Positions 35,797 through 44,696 of a stretch of 64,000 nucleotides of DNA are shown in pieces (within the stretch, counting starts at the first letter, position 1; each line of letters opens with the position of its first letter). A program made the translations under genes and the position numbers. The notes under the pieces were generated by a model. The model saw nothing but the letters and a program-made list of their open reading frames with translations, ran no database searches and was not told the DNA's origin. Source of the stretch: Clostridium sp. Marseille-Q2269 (GTDB lineage: Bacteria > Bacillota > Clostridia > Clostridiales > Clostridiaceae); the NCBI RefSeq assembly GCF_943736985.1, contig NZ_CALSFS010000002.1, positions 310,001-374,000 on the forward strand. The letters are read 5' to 3'.

Positions 35797-37227
35797 CTAT
35801 AAAAGCGCTGAAAAAACTCTTGCAACACCTTCTAATATCCTACCTCTTAAAGCTTTATTTTTAAATTCTTCTTTATACACCCTTCTACTACGCCTTAAAT
35901 CATCAAAGAAAATGTTTTCTAATCTTTCTGTAGTTTCTTCATCATATATAACTGCATTTATTTCATAGTTTAATTCAAAGCTTCTTATATCCATATTAGC
36001 AGTACCCACTGTACAAATTTCCCCATCTACCATAATAGTTTTAGCATGGATAAAAGATTTTTCATCGTAAAAATAAATTTTAACTCCATATTTTATAAGT
36101 TCCTCTAAATAGGTTCTAGATGCATAATATACTACTAAATGATCATATCTCCCTGGAAATAATATTCTTACATCTATACCACTCAATGATGCTACTTTTA
36201 TAGCATTCATTATACTATCATTAGGCACAAAATAAGGAGTAGTAATATATATGTGGTCCTTAGCTAAAGTTATCATCTTAAATGCCGCTTGCATTATAGA
36301 TTGAAATTTAGAATCCGGTCCACTTTTTACTAACTGCATAACTTTCCCATCATGCTCATTCATTTTAGGAAAGTAAACATTAAAATTATGGCCGTAAGTA
36401 AACATTTCATCATTTACAGCTTTTATAGTAGCAAAATCATCCATAAACACTGCTTGAAGACCCATAACAAAATCACCCTTTATCATAAGATGGGTATCTC
36501 GCCAATAACCTAATTTACTTTTTCCTAAATATTCATCTCCTATATTAATACCGCCAATAAATCCAACTCTACCATCTATAACTACTATTTTTCTATGATT
36601 TCTATAGTTTATCTGAGTATTTATATGCCTTAAAAATGGTGCTAAGAAATAAGAATATTGAACCACGTCTATACCATTATCTTTAAGTTCTTTTATATAG
36701 GATCTTTTTATACCTATAGATCCCACTCTATCCATTATAAATCTTACTTCTACACCCTCTTTGGCTTTCTTTATAAGTATATCTTTTATTTCATTACCCA
36801 GTCCATCACTTTTTACTATATAGTATTCCAAATGTATGTGATGCTTAGCTTTTAAAAGTTCTTCTTTTAGATATTCAAATTTCTCATTTCCATCCCTAAA
36901 TATCTTAATACTATTGTCTCGAAATAAAGGAGATTCACTATTTTTGGACAGTAACTCTATTAAAGAATAATATTCTTCATTTTTAACTTTTCCCATAGCT
37001 TCAAGTACTAATTGTTCTATTTCTATATTAGTAGTATCGTGCAATTTATGTTTTTTCCAATTTCGCCCTAAAAAAACATATAAAAATAATCCTAAAGGAG
37101 GAAAAATAAAAAATATAAGGAGCCATGCTATAGTCTTCTCTGGCTTCTTTCTCTCTATTACTATTAATATTATAGATATAATTATATTTATAATAAAAAA
37201 TAAGGAGAACAAGTTTTTAAAGGACAC
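35797..37227 (-). CDS. cls: Cardiolipin synthase (phospholipase D family)
   Basis: 476 residues. Condenses two phosphatidylglycerols to cardiolipin at the membrane. Two N-terminal membrane helices (about 5-25 and 33-57, NPxxGxxLY-like PPLGLFLYVFLGRN) precede two HKD catalytic motifs: H211/K213/D218 in HRKIVVIDGRVGFIGG and H394/K396/D401 in HAKTIMVDGEICTVGTANMD. Both are intact. I use the GTG start 37225-37227, where GGGGAG lies 6 nt upstream. Upstream ATGs would add 14 residues without a ribosome binding site. 35604-35796 upstream of the paralogues and 37228-37541 hold no gene. Confidence 0.93.
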   Translation of the reverse strand: MSFKNLFSLFFIINIIISIILIVIERKKPEKTIAWLLIFFIFPPLGLFLYVFLGRNWKKHKLHDTTNIEIEQLVLEAMGKVKNEEYYSLIELLSKNSESPLFRDNSIKIFRDGNEKFEYLKEELLKAKHHIHLEYYIVKSDGLGNEIKDILIKKAKEGVEVRFIMDRVGSIGIKRSYIKELKDNGIDVVQYSYFLAPFLRHINTQINYRNHRKIVVIDGRVGFIGGINIGDEYLGKSKLGYWRDTHLMIKGDFVMGLQAVFMDDFATIKAVNDEMFTYGHNFNVYFPKMNEHDGKVMQLVKSGPDSKFQSIMQAAFKMITLAKDHIYITTPYFVPNDSIMNAIKVASLSGIDVRILFPGRYDHLVVYYASRTYLEELIKYGVKIYFYDEKSFIHAKTIMVDGEICTVGTANMDIRSFELNYEINAVIYDEETTERLENIFFDDLRRSRRVYKEEFKNKALRGRILEGVARVFSALL

Positions 37228-37541
37228 TAAAATCTCCCCTTTAAATTGTATTTTCATAAGAATCTTCACATAATAGATATATTATACTATAATAAATTTA
37301 AAATTACTATGAGTTAAGCACGCATATATTATTATAAATATATTTTATTTATTAATAAACATTGTTTTAATGTTGAGTAATTTTTTTTATTTTTGTATAA
37401 TTATTTTAAAGAATATTAATATATGTTAAAATAATTTACTTAACATATTAATTACTAAGATTTTATTAATTTAGTTTTATTTATATATAAATTTAACAAA
37501 AGCTAAATTACAATTTACAAATATTCAAAGCGAGGTAGACT

Positions 37542-38429
37542 ATGAAACCCATAGGTATGAGAAATATCAAAACTGCCATAGCAGTTACTATTTCTATATT
37601 AATAGTACAATTTTTTAAACTAGATTCACCTTTTTATGCAGGCATTGCAGCAATTATTTCTATGCAAAATTCTGTAACAGGTTCCTACAAAGCAGGTAAA
37701 AACAGAATATTAGGTACTATGACCGGTGCACTTGTAGGTTTAATAGTTTCTAGTATTTCACAAAATAATGCTTTTTTGTCCGGAATAGGAGTCATGGTTG
37801 TAATATATATATGTAATCTACTAAAATGGGATAAATCCACAAGTATTGCATGTATCGTTTGCACAGGTATAATGGTAAATCTTACAGACAAAACTCCATT
37901 ATACTATAGTATACATAGAACTTTAGATACACTTATAGGTATAATAGTATCAGTTCTAGTAAACAGACTTATTAAGCCTCCTAATTATGAAAAGCAAATA
38001 ATATCCGTATGCAAAACTATAGTAAAACATTTTTCAAAAATACCTTCAGAAGCAATCTATTTTCACCATAAAGTAGATATAAAAAAGCTTAAAAACCAAA
38101 TAAATAGCTTAGAAAATAATTTTAGTGCATATAAAAACGAGATATTAAAAAGTAAAAATTTAAATGAAAATTATATAGATACTTTAATAAAAATATTTAA
38201 TCAAACATATACCCATTTATCTTTTGTGTCTGACATCAATAGTAAATGTGAATTAAATCATAAAAATTATGAGAAATTTAAAAATTTGTATCATCTACCT
38301 GAAGAACCTCATAAATATGATGAAAATAATTTAAATGTAGTATATAACTACCATGTATCTAAAATAATTTATAATCTAGAAAGCTTAAAAAAAGAATATA
38401 AAGAAAGCAAATTAAAAATATTAAATTAA
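37542..38429 (+). CDS. Aromatic acid exporter family (ArAE/FUSC-like) membrane protein
   Basis: 295 residues. The N-terminal 145 residues contain about five to six hydrophobic helices, with GMRNIKTAIAVTISILIVQF, YAGIAAIISMQNSV and the GKNRILGTMTGALVGLI block typical of the ArAE/FUSC N-terminal domain (PF06081-like; YqjA/YgaE relatives). The C-terminal half is a charged soluble helical domain. Members of the wider family export aromatic acids or are of unknown function. The substrate is not predictable here. ATG follows GCGAGG at about 8 nt. It is one of two plus-strand genes and is convergent with the small Cys protein across a 116-bp inverted repeat. Confidence 0.8.
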   Translation: MKPIGMRNIKTAIAVTISILIVQFFKLDSPFYAGIAAIISMQNSVTGSYKAGKNRILGTMTGALVGLIVSSISQNNAFLSGIGVMVVIYICNLLKWDKSTSIACIVCTGIMVNLTDKTPLYYSIHRTLDTLIGIIVSVLVNRLIKPPNYEKQIISVCKTIVKHFSKIPSEAIYFHHKVDIKKLKNQINSLENNFSAYKNEILKSKNLNENYIDTLIKIFNQTYTHLSFVSDINSKCELNHKNYEKFKNLYHLPEEPHKYDENNLNVVYNYHVSKIIYNLESLKKEYKESKLKILN

Positions 38430-38430
38430 A

Positions 38431-38546
38431 AATAAGAGATTCTATTTATTTCTTTAAATATATAATTACAAATTATTATTTTATCATTTAGATTATCGTT
38501 ATTTATAATTATATATTAATAGAAACTAAATAAGAACCTCTTATTT
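38431..38546. repeat. 116-bp inverted repeat between convergent genes
   Basis: AAATAAGAG (38431-38439) and CTCTTATTT (38538-38546) are the outer ends. Pairing continues inward with few mismatches for about 40 bp per arm through TTCT, ATTTA, TTTCT and ATATATAATTA blocks, leaving a loop of about 35 nt. It begins 2 bp after the plus-strand stop codon, so it can act as a terminator for the convergent genes. The arm length is far more than a terminator needs, so a small mobile element origin is possible. Confidence 0.6.
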
Positions 38547-38612
38547 AACTAACCTTTATTTTTACCTACATATTCTTTTAAAATACAATATATCTGAGTT
38601 TATATACTATAT

Positions 38613-38798
38613 TTAAGTTTGATCTAAACTTGTTAATACTCTATCGTATAAGTTTTTTACACATACTCCATTTTGTAAGTTCTTACAATTTGTACAGCTC
38701 TTACTGTTTTCTGCTCCTATTGCTGAAACAAACCCTGCATCTATACTATCATATCCGTCACATACATTTGCTACATGCATCATTTGTAACTCATTCAT
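38613..38798 (-). CDS. Small cysteine-containing protein, function unknown
   Basis: 61 residues, starting MNELQMMHVANVCDGYDSID and containing CxxC (SCTNCKNLQNGVC, about 35-47), so three Cys lie close together with a fourth at residue 13. This could be a small metal- or thiol-based site. I do not recognise the family. AGGAGG lies 8 nt before the ATG, an excellent site, which is the main support for it being a real gene. It is convergent with the ArAE-like gene and separated from the next gene by about 390 bp. Confidence 0.6.
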   Translation of the reverse strand: MNELQMMHVANVCDGYDSIDAGFVSAIGAENSKSCTNCKNLQNGVCVKNLYDRVLTSLDQT

Positions 38799-39105
38799 TT
38801 GTAATACCTCCTATATATAGTTATAATACTCATAAAAAACAATTATTTTTATAAATATTATAAATTTGGTTTTTATTTTTAATGCTTATGTTGTAACTAA
38901 TCCCACTACATATTGTTTTTATAAAAAATACTAAATAGGATTTTAATAATTTTATTTTTCCCTTTGTTTTAATTACTATACAGTTTAATTGTTTTATTAT
39001 ATTTATACAATAAAGTTTAATATTTATTGTATTGTGAAATCATCTATGAAAATGAAATATTCAAAGTCCTGTGTTATTAAAATTTACTTTTAATCATAAA
39101 AAAAC
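38799..39105. other. Non-coding upstream region of the small Cys gene
   Basis: About 300 bp of AT-rich sequence with no ORF. It must carry the promoter of the small Cys gene. I see no sigma-D site and no structured element apart from the terminator at its right end, which belongs to the SGNH-like gene. Confidence 0.4.
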
Positions 39106-39145
39106 ACCTATAAATAAGATATTTTTTATATCTAACTTTATAGGT
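39098..39145 (-). terminator. Terminator of the SGNH-like/VanZ region
   Basis: ACCTATAAA (39106-39114) pairs with TTTATAGGT (39137-39145), with an inner stem around AAGATAT/ATATCT. On the minus strand it is followed by GTTTTTTT. It lies 46 bp beyond the stop codon at 39192. Confidence 0.8.
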
Positions 39146-39191
39146 AATTTAGCCTTTAAAACTGTTTTTTATTTAATTATTCTAAAAAGTT

Positions 39192-40001
39192 CTAGCTTTT
39201 TATATATAACGACTGCTTTTCTTTATGATTTATTTGTTTTTGATTTTTTATATTATTCTCTAACAATCTTATTATTTCTTCTTTATATAAATCATAACCT
39301 TTTTTGTTTGGTAGTATACCATCTGTAGTCAATGCATTATAAGCTTCATTAGAATTTTTGAAGACAGATCTCATATCTACTATATTTAAGTTATAATGAT
39401 TGGCTATCTTTATTACTGCATCTGGATAGTTTTTATCTAATCTTATAGAACTTTCTACTATTAAATATAAATCACTTTTAGGATTATTTTTTAATACTTC
39501 TCTTATTAACTCCTCGTATTTTTCTGCCAACTTTTCTGTAGGTTCGTATCCTATATTATATTCTCCTAAAGTTATAAATATCAAATCATATTTTTTAGTT
39601 TCTTCTTTTTTATAGCCATCCAAAGCTTCATTTATCTTACTTTTTTCTTTCCAAATTACTTTTGTATCCACTTTTAATTTATATGTATCTTCCAAATATG
39701 CCTTTATATTATTATACCATTTAGCTTCGTCTTTAATAGGCATACTATTTGCAATATCATCTCCAATGCTTAACATGGATATGTCTTTTTTATTCTTTAT
39801 TTTTTCATATAAAGACATATCTTTATTTTGTTTTATATTTTCACTGTTAAGAGATCTTTTAGTTTCATTTATAACCTGAGTAAATTTATTTTCTTCTTTA
39901 TTCCTATATTTTCTTTTGTCCATTATAGTTCCCGTAACCATTACAGCTATAAATATTACTATTAAAAAAAATATAGTTAAATTATATTTACGTTCTTTCA
40001 T
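39192..40001 (-). CDS. Membrane-anchored SGNH/GDSL-fold protein lacking catalytic residues
   Basis: 269 residues. N-terminal membrane helix (about 8-26), then a charged stalk, then an SGNH-hydrolase-like domain (about 74-245). The normal GDSL nucleophile motif reads SIGDD (78-82), with Asp in place of Ser. Block III looks kept as GEYN (146-149). The last block, normally DxxH, reads TDGILPNKKGY (226-236), with Leu where the catalytic His should be. Ser and His are thus both missing, so it is unlikely to hydrolyse esters by this mechanism. Related SGNH-like proteins accompany polysaccharide acetylation and surface polymer genes. ATG with AGGAGG upstream. It is followed by the terminator at 39098. 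Confidence 0.75.
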   Translation of the reverse strand: MKERKYNLTIFFLIVIFIAVMVTGTIMDKRKYRNKEENKFTQVINETKRSLNSENIKQNKDMSLYEKIKNKKDISMLSIGDDIANSMPIKDEAKWYNNIKAYLEDTYKLKVDTKVIWKEKSKINEALDGYKKEETKKYDLIFITLGEYNIGYEPTEKLAEKYEELIREVLKNNPKSDLYLIVESSIRLDKNYPDAVIKIANHYNLNIVDMRSVFKNSNEAYNALTTDGILPNKKGYDLYKEEIIRLLENNIKNQKQINHKEKQSLYIKS

Positions 40002-40048
40002 TATATTATCCTCCTAATATAGAATATTAGAATAAAATATATACCATC

Positions 40049-40507
40049 CTATTGCTTTTTTCTATGTTTTTTTATTGTATGAAAAATATATATTATAAAT
40101 AATCCTATAATTATACCTATAGAATCTATAAATACATCTCTTACTCGTCCTTCTCTCCCTGTAGTAAATAATTGATGAAATTCATCAGTACAAGCATATA
40201 ATACTGTTATAATACTTGCTTTAAGTTTAGGACTTTTGTAAAAAGTTTTTTTTAGAGCAAAATATAACAACATAAAAAGTATGAAGTATTCTGTTATATG
40301 AGCTGCTTTTCTTATTAAAAAATTCAAAAGATTATAATCCATATGATTTACCACTTCTAACTTTAATTCATTTAAAATAGTAACAACAAAGTGATTATTC
40401 TTATCAGATTCACTTCCCACTTGGCAAGAAAAAGAAAAAATAACTATCATCCATATTATAGCTGGTATAAAATATTTACCCTTTTTAATAAACATATTTT
40501 TATTCAC
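40049..40507 (-). CDS. VanZ-like family membrane protein
   Basis: 152 residues, four hydrophobic helices. The VanZ pattern is clear: PAIIWMIVIFSFSCQVG, then RKAAHITEYFILFMLLYFAL and YACTDEFHQLFTTGREGRV (about 108-126) followed by the last helix. The family member of the vancomycin clusters gives low-level teicoplanin resistance, but most clostridial homologues have unknown roles. GTG start at 40505-40507 with GGAGA upstream. It is 47 bp upstream of the SGNH-like gene in the transcript and probably shares it. Confidence 0.85.
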   Translation of the reverse strand: MNKNMFIKKGKYFIPAIIWMIVIFSFSCQVGSESDKNNHFVVTILNELKLEVVNHMDYNLLNFLIRKAAHITEYFILFMLLYFALKKTFYKSPKLKASIITVLYACTDEFHQLFTTGREGRVRDVFIDSIGIIIGLFIIYIFHTIKKHRKKQ

Positions 40508-40635
40508 TACAATGTCTCCTTTTATATATGGCTTTAAATTTAAATATGTTTATATTATAGCAGATGAGTATAAAAATTCACTACCTTTAATAACCAAATT
40601 ATATTTTAAAATTTTCATACTACCTTTTTCTATAC

Positions 40636-41622
40636 TTACCCTTTATAACCATTAGGGTGATTCTTATGCCATTTCCATGCTGTTTCTATAATTTTTTCCA
40701 ATGAGTTATATTTGAGTTGCCAATTTAATTCTTTTATTGCTTTATCCGAAGAAGCTATAAGAATTGCAGGATCTCCAGGTCGTCTTGGAGCTATTTGAGC
40801 TTTTATATCTACTTCAGTGACCTTTCTTGCTACATCTATAACCTGTTTTACTGAAAAACCTTTGCCATTTCCTAAGTTATACGAAGAACTATTACCTCCA
40901 TTTTTAAGTCTATTTAAAGCACACAGATGAGCATCTGCTAAATCTGTAACATGTATATAATCCCTAACACAAGTTCCATCTTCTGTAGGATAATCATCTC
41001 CAAAAATCATTATTTTTTCTCTTTGTCCTAATGCAACTTGAAGTATTATTGGTATTAAGTGACTTTCTGGTTTATGATCCTCTCCTATATTACCATCCAT
41101 ATGTGCACCAGCAGCATTAAAATATCTAAGTGCAGTATATTTTATTCCATATGCTTTATCACACCATTTTAATATTTTTTCTACTGTTAACTTTGTTTCA
41201 CCATAGGGATTTGTAGGTATAGTTGCATCTTCTTCTAAAATAGGTATGTTTTCTGGTTCACCATAAGTTGCAGCAGTAGAAGAAAATACTATGTAATTAA
41301 CTTTATAATCTTTCATAGCAGTTAGCAAACTAATAGTGCCACCTACATTATTATTAAAATATTTTAATGGATCTTCCATACTTTCTCCAACTAAAGAATC
41401 TGCAGCAAAATCTATAACAGCTTCAATATTATTTTCAGTAAAAATTTTATCTAATATTTTTCTATCTCTAAGATCACCTATATATACTTTATCTGATAAA
41501 ATAGCATCCTTATGACCTTTTTGAAGATTATCTAATATAACAACATCTTGTCCATTTTCTAAAATCTTAGATACCATATGACTTCCTATATATCCTGCTC
41601 CACCACATACTAAAATTGACAT
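40636..41622 (-). CDS. galE: UDP-glucose 4-epimerase
   Basis: 328 residues, short-chain dehydrogenase superfamily. Interconverts UDP-glucose and UDP-galactose for the surface polysaccharide. Rossmann motif GGAGYIGSH (7-15), YGETK (Tyr-xxx-Lys catalytic pair, about 144-148), ALRYFNAAGA (about 168) and a C-terminal RRPGDPA (about 280-286) are all standard GalE. ATG follows GGGAGGAA. It lies downstream of the truncated galU gene in the same direction. Confidence 0.95.
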   Translation of the reverse strand: MSILVCGGAGYIGSHMVSKILENGQDVVILDNLQKGHKDAILSDKVYIGDLRDRKILDKIFTENNIEAVIDFAADSLVGESMEDPLKYFNNNVGGTISLLTAMKDYKVNYIVFSSTAATYGEPENIPILEEDATIPTNPYGETKLTVEKILKWCDKAYGIKYTALRYFNAAGAHMDGNIGEDHKPESHLIPIILQVALGQREKIMIFGDDYPTEDGTCVRDYIHVTDLADAHLCALNRLKNGGNSSSYNLGNGKGFSVKQVIDVARKVTEVDIKAQIAPRRPGDPAILIASSDKAIKELNWQLKYNSLEKIIETAWKWHKNHPNGYKG

Positions 41623-41677
41623 ATTAATATTCCTCCCGTATTTTTAATATGTACAGTATAATATTACTAAAAATAAT

Positions 41678-42478
41678 TTAGTTTTTATCTGCAACAACTT
41701 CTTTTTGAGTTATACTTTGTAAATTTTGTTTTTCCCTATTAGATAAAACATCTAAACTTAAAAGGTATTCAATGAATGGATTTTTAAGGTCTTTACGTTT
41801 AAGAGCAAAATCTACAGTTGCTTGTAAATATCCAAGTTTGTTTCCTACATCATATCTTGTACCCTCAAAATCATAGGCATACATAGCTTCCTTTGAAATT
41901 AAAGTTTTCAAAGCATCTGTTAACTGAATTTCTCCACCTTTACCAGGCAGTGTATTTTGTAAAATATTAAATATTGTTGGAGTCACAATATACCTTCCTA
42001 ATATGGCTACATTTGAAGGAGCTTTTTCTATAGATGGTTTTTCCACTAAATCTTTTACTTTATATACTCTATCTTCAATATTTAATCCTTTAACTATACC
42101 GTACTTAGAAACATCTTCTTTAGGTATAGTTTGCACACCTAATACAGTTGTCTTATATTCATAATAGCAATCCATGAGTTGTTTTAGACAAGGAACTTTA
42201 CTATCTACTACATCATCTCCTAATAGTATTGCAAAAGGCTCTTTGCCTACAAAACTTTTAACACAACTTATAGCATCTCCTAATCCTTTGGGTTCTTTTT
42301 GTCTTATAAAATAAATATTTGCCATATTAGATATATCTTTTACCATGCTAAGCATTTCATTTTTATTCTTTCTTTCAAGGTCATTTTCTAATTCTACAGA
42401 TTTATCAAAATGATCTTCTATTGATCTTTTATTTATACCTGTTATAATTAATATTTCTTCTATTCCTGAGTTTATTAC
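41678..42478 (-). pseudogene. galU: 5'-truncated galU (UTP-glucose-1-phosphate uridylyltransferase remnant)
   Basis: The frame reads V-I-N-S-G-I-E-E-I-L-I-I-T-G from 42478, then SIEDHFDKSVELENDLERKN and continues to a normal GalU C-terminus (PKGLGDAISCVKSFVG, LGDDVV, RYDVGNKLGYLQATVDFALK). What is missing is the N-terminal 50 or so residues with the nucleotide-binding signature (GLGTRxLPxTK). A stop codon (TAA, 42482-42484) closes the frame right before the homologous part, and the 210 bp beyond it do not encode the missing segment in any frame. The first ATG (42353-42355) has no ribosome binding site. The remnant is therefore probably inactive, created by a deletion or recombination at the border of the polysaccharide cluster. 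A functional galU would have to be elsewhere. Confidence 0.8.
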
Positions 42479-42693
42479 CCTTTAATTATAGTTGAGAATT
42501 TACTTTTCTAATATATAGCATTCTCTTACTTACAAGACCACTACCTCATGTATTGCTTACATAAATATTTTTTTATACTATAGATTATATTTGAATAATA
42601 ATTTGAATATATTATAAATAGCATCTTTAGTTAATACCTATAAGATTTTGAAATATACTAAAAAATAATATTTTAATAATTAAAATACTAATT

Positions 42694-44172
42694 CTATAAT
42701 TTTTTACTATTTAAATCTCCCAGTATAAGTCTTATTTCTTTATTTAATTCTCCTGTTATAGCTAAAACAAAGAAATATGTAATTATACCAATAATAAATG
42801 ATATAACAATACCCCATATTCTATTGTAAATGGTAGTTATAAGATATTTTATAACTACTGCCATTATTGAAGAAGCTATAATACTCCTAACAATAGAAAT
42901 AACGTTGAACTTTATTAATAGTATTTTTCTAGACTTGTATATTGATAACATCAAATAAATCAAATAAGAAACTACCGTTGTCATAGCTGCGATTTCATAT
43001 CCATATATGGGTATAAATATAAAATTTAATATTATATTTAACATAGAAGATATTCCGATTAATATTAAAGTTACCTTTGTATTTTTAGTTAATTCCCAAG
43101 CTTTATTAGTATATTGAGCTAGTCCAAATAATAATATTGCTAATGATGATAAACAAAATATTTTATTCCCCCCTACATATTGGGAATTACTAACTAAAGC
43201 TAAAATTTCTTTTGATAAAGAACATATCCCCCAGAAACTAGGTATCGTAACAATAAAATAATACCTTATTAATTTACTTATTAACTGTTCTGTTTTTTCT
43301 TTTCCTTCTTCATTCCAGGTCTTTACTATTATAGGAAATGCACTTAACATCATAAACGTTATTATCATATTAAAAATTCCTGTTCCTAATGAATAGCATA
43401 CTGAATAAATTCCAACTTGTGAAGCTGATCCAAAAATTTTTATTATATATTTATCTGAAGTGGATAATATCCATACGGTTATAGATACACCTACTAGTGG
43501 CATTCCATATTTAAAAAGTTGGTGTAATGTACTCTTAGAAAAATACTTGAATTTTATATATGGTAGTGCATTAATATACTTAATATTAAACAAAAAAACA
43601 ATTGTATTTGCTATTGAAATAGTATAAAATATGCTCTCTACTTTAAAATTTAATACTTTAGCAAACACATATATAAGTACTATTTTGCATATAACTAAAA
43701 TAATGTTTCCTAAACTAAATATGCCTGATTTTCGATTAGCCCTAAGAATAGCTTTAGAAACATCATGAAATCCCTGAGAAATAAACATTATAAGGGAACT
43801 CAAATATAGATTGTTCATATGATTAGAGAGATTATGATTAAATATAAACAACAACATTAACACTGTGAATAATATATCTATAAAAATAATACTAATAAAT
43901 ATAGTACTATATAATTTTGATTTTTCATGAGCTCTTGAATAACTATCTGAAAATCTTATTGTTGATTCTGATAGCCACCCCACTAATATTCCTATCATCA
44001 AAGTAATTATGCCAAAAACTAAAGAATATTCACCATAACTTTCTGTTGAAAAAAAATTAGTATACATTGAAGTTAGTACTACACTACTTAATCCTACACT
44101 TATATTTCCAAACAAATAAATCATAGAGTCTTTTTTAAATTCATTTAAATTACTATTTAATTTGTTTTTCAT
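42694..44172 (-). CDS. Oligosaccharide flippase (Wzx-like, MOP superfamily)
   Basis: 492 residues with about 12-14 hydrophobic helices and few long loops. The start (LNEFKKDSMIYLFGNISVGL, about 8-27) and the pattern of polar gaps are those of polysaccharide flippases (PF01943/PF13440 type). It would move undecaprenyl-linked repeat units across the membrane for EpsG-like polymerisation. ATG with AAGGAG upstream. The cluster has one flippase, one polymerase and one priming transferase, so it can form a complete Wzx/Wzy system. Codon use is very AT-rich, like the glycosyltransferase genes that follow. Confidence 0.88.
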   Translation of the reverse strand: MKNKLNSNLNEFKKDSMIYLFGNISVGLSSVVLTSMYTNFFSTESYGEYSLVFGIITLMIGILVGWLSESTIRFSDSYSRAHEKSKLYSTIFISIIFIDILFTVLMLLFIFNHNLSNHMNNLYLSSLIMFISQGFHDVSKAILRANRKSGIFSLGNIILVICKIVLIYVFAKVLNFKVESIFYTISIANTIVFLFNIKYINALPYIKFKYFSKSTLHQLFKYGMPLVGVSITVWILSTSDKYIIKIFGSASQVGIYSVCYSLGTGIFNMIITFMMLSAFPIIVKTWNEEGKEKTEQLISKLIRYYFIVTIPSFWGICSLSKEILALVSNSQYVGGNKIFCLSSLAILLFGLAQYTNKAWELTKNTKVTLILIGISSMLNIILNFIFIPIYGYEIAAMTTVVSYLIYLMLSIYKSRKILLIKFNVISIVRSIIASSIMAVVIKYLITTIYNRIWGIVISFIIGIITYFFVLAITGELNKEIRLILGDLNSKKL

Positions 44173-44696
44173 TAAACTACTCCTTATAAATATTTAAGTT
44201 CCTAGAAAATGTTGTTCTATGGGATTCTCATGAATAGTACACAGATGAAACTGTTATATTTATAAATAGGCAACGTTATTAACTCTGAAAGTAGATTAAT
44301 TATTTCTTATCATTTATCATCCTACATAGATGTAAAACAATTATTTACTTCATTCAATTATGCTAAGAAATTTTCTTCTACCTAAACTATAGTTATTAAT
44401 AAGGTTGCATCTTATAATTTGCCAATGAAATGAACATTTGAAGATACTATCCACATAAGAGTTCCATCATTTAGAGATGCTAATATATCTACTAATATTC
44501 TTGAATCCTTTAATAAACTATTTAAATCATGGTATAGAGACTTAGTTCCTTTGATAGTGCTACCCAACTAATATCAATGTTTATTTTTCTCTGTCCACAC
44601 TAGTCACTACGTGGCTTATAACCTTCTAAAGTAATAAGAATAACTTATTTTATTACTTAACAAAACTAATATAGTTTAGTAAAATATATAATTATT
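44173..44696. other. 524-bp gap in the polysaccharide cluster with decayed coding remnants
   Basis: No intact gene. On the minus strand a short frame near 44415-44530 reads DSRILVDILASLNDGTLMW and then stops after LMWIVSSNVHFIGKL, without a start codon or ribosome binding site. It looks like the remnant of a disrupted gene of unknown family. A hairpin AAGTAATAA/TTATTACTT at about 44627-44656 is a weak terminator candidate. The gap lies between flippase and glycosyltransferase genes and marks a likely rearrangement. Confidence 0.4.

Noticed and set aside
38501-38530. TTATCGT near 38504 as another sigma-D -10 on the minus strand
   Set aside because: No TTTA (TAAA on the minus strand) at the 16-nt spacing, and it lies within the loop of the inverted repeat between convergent genes.
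41678-42355. Intact GalU of 225 residues starting at the ATG at 42353-42355
   Set aside because: No ribosome binding site there, homologous codons continue upstream of it, and the nucleotide-binding N-terminus is missing. Called a pseudogene instead.
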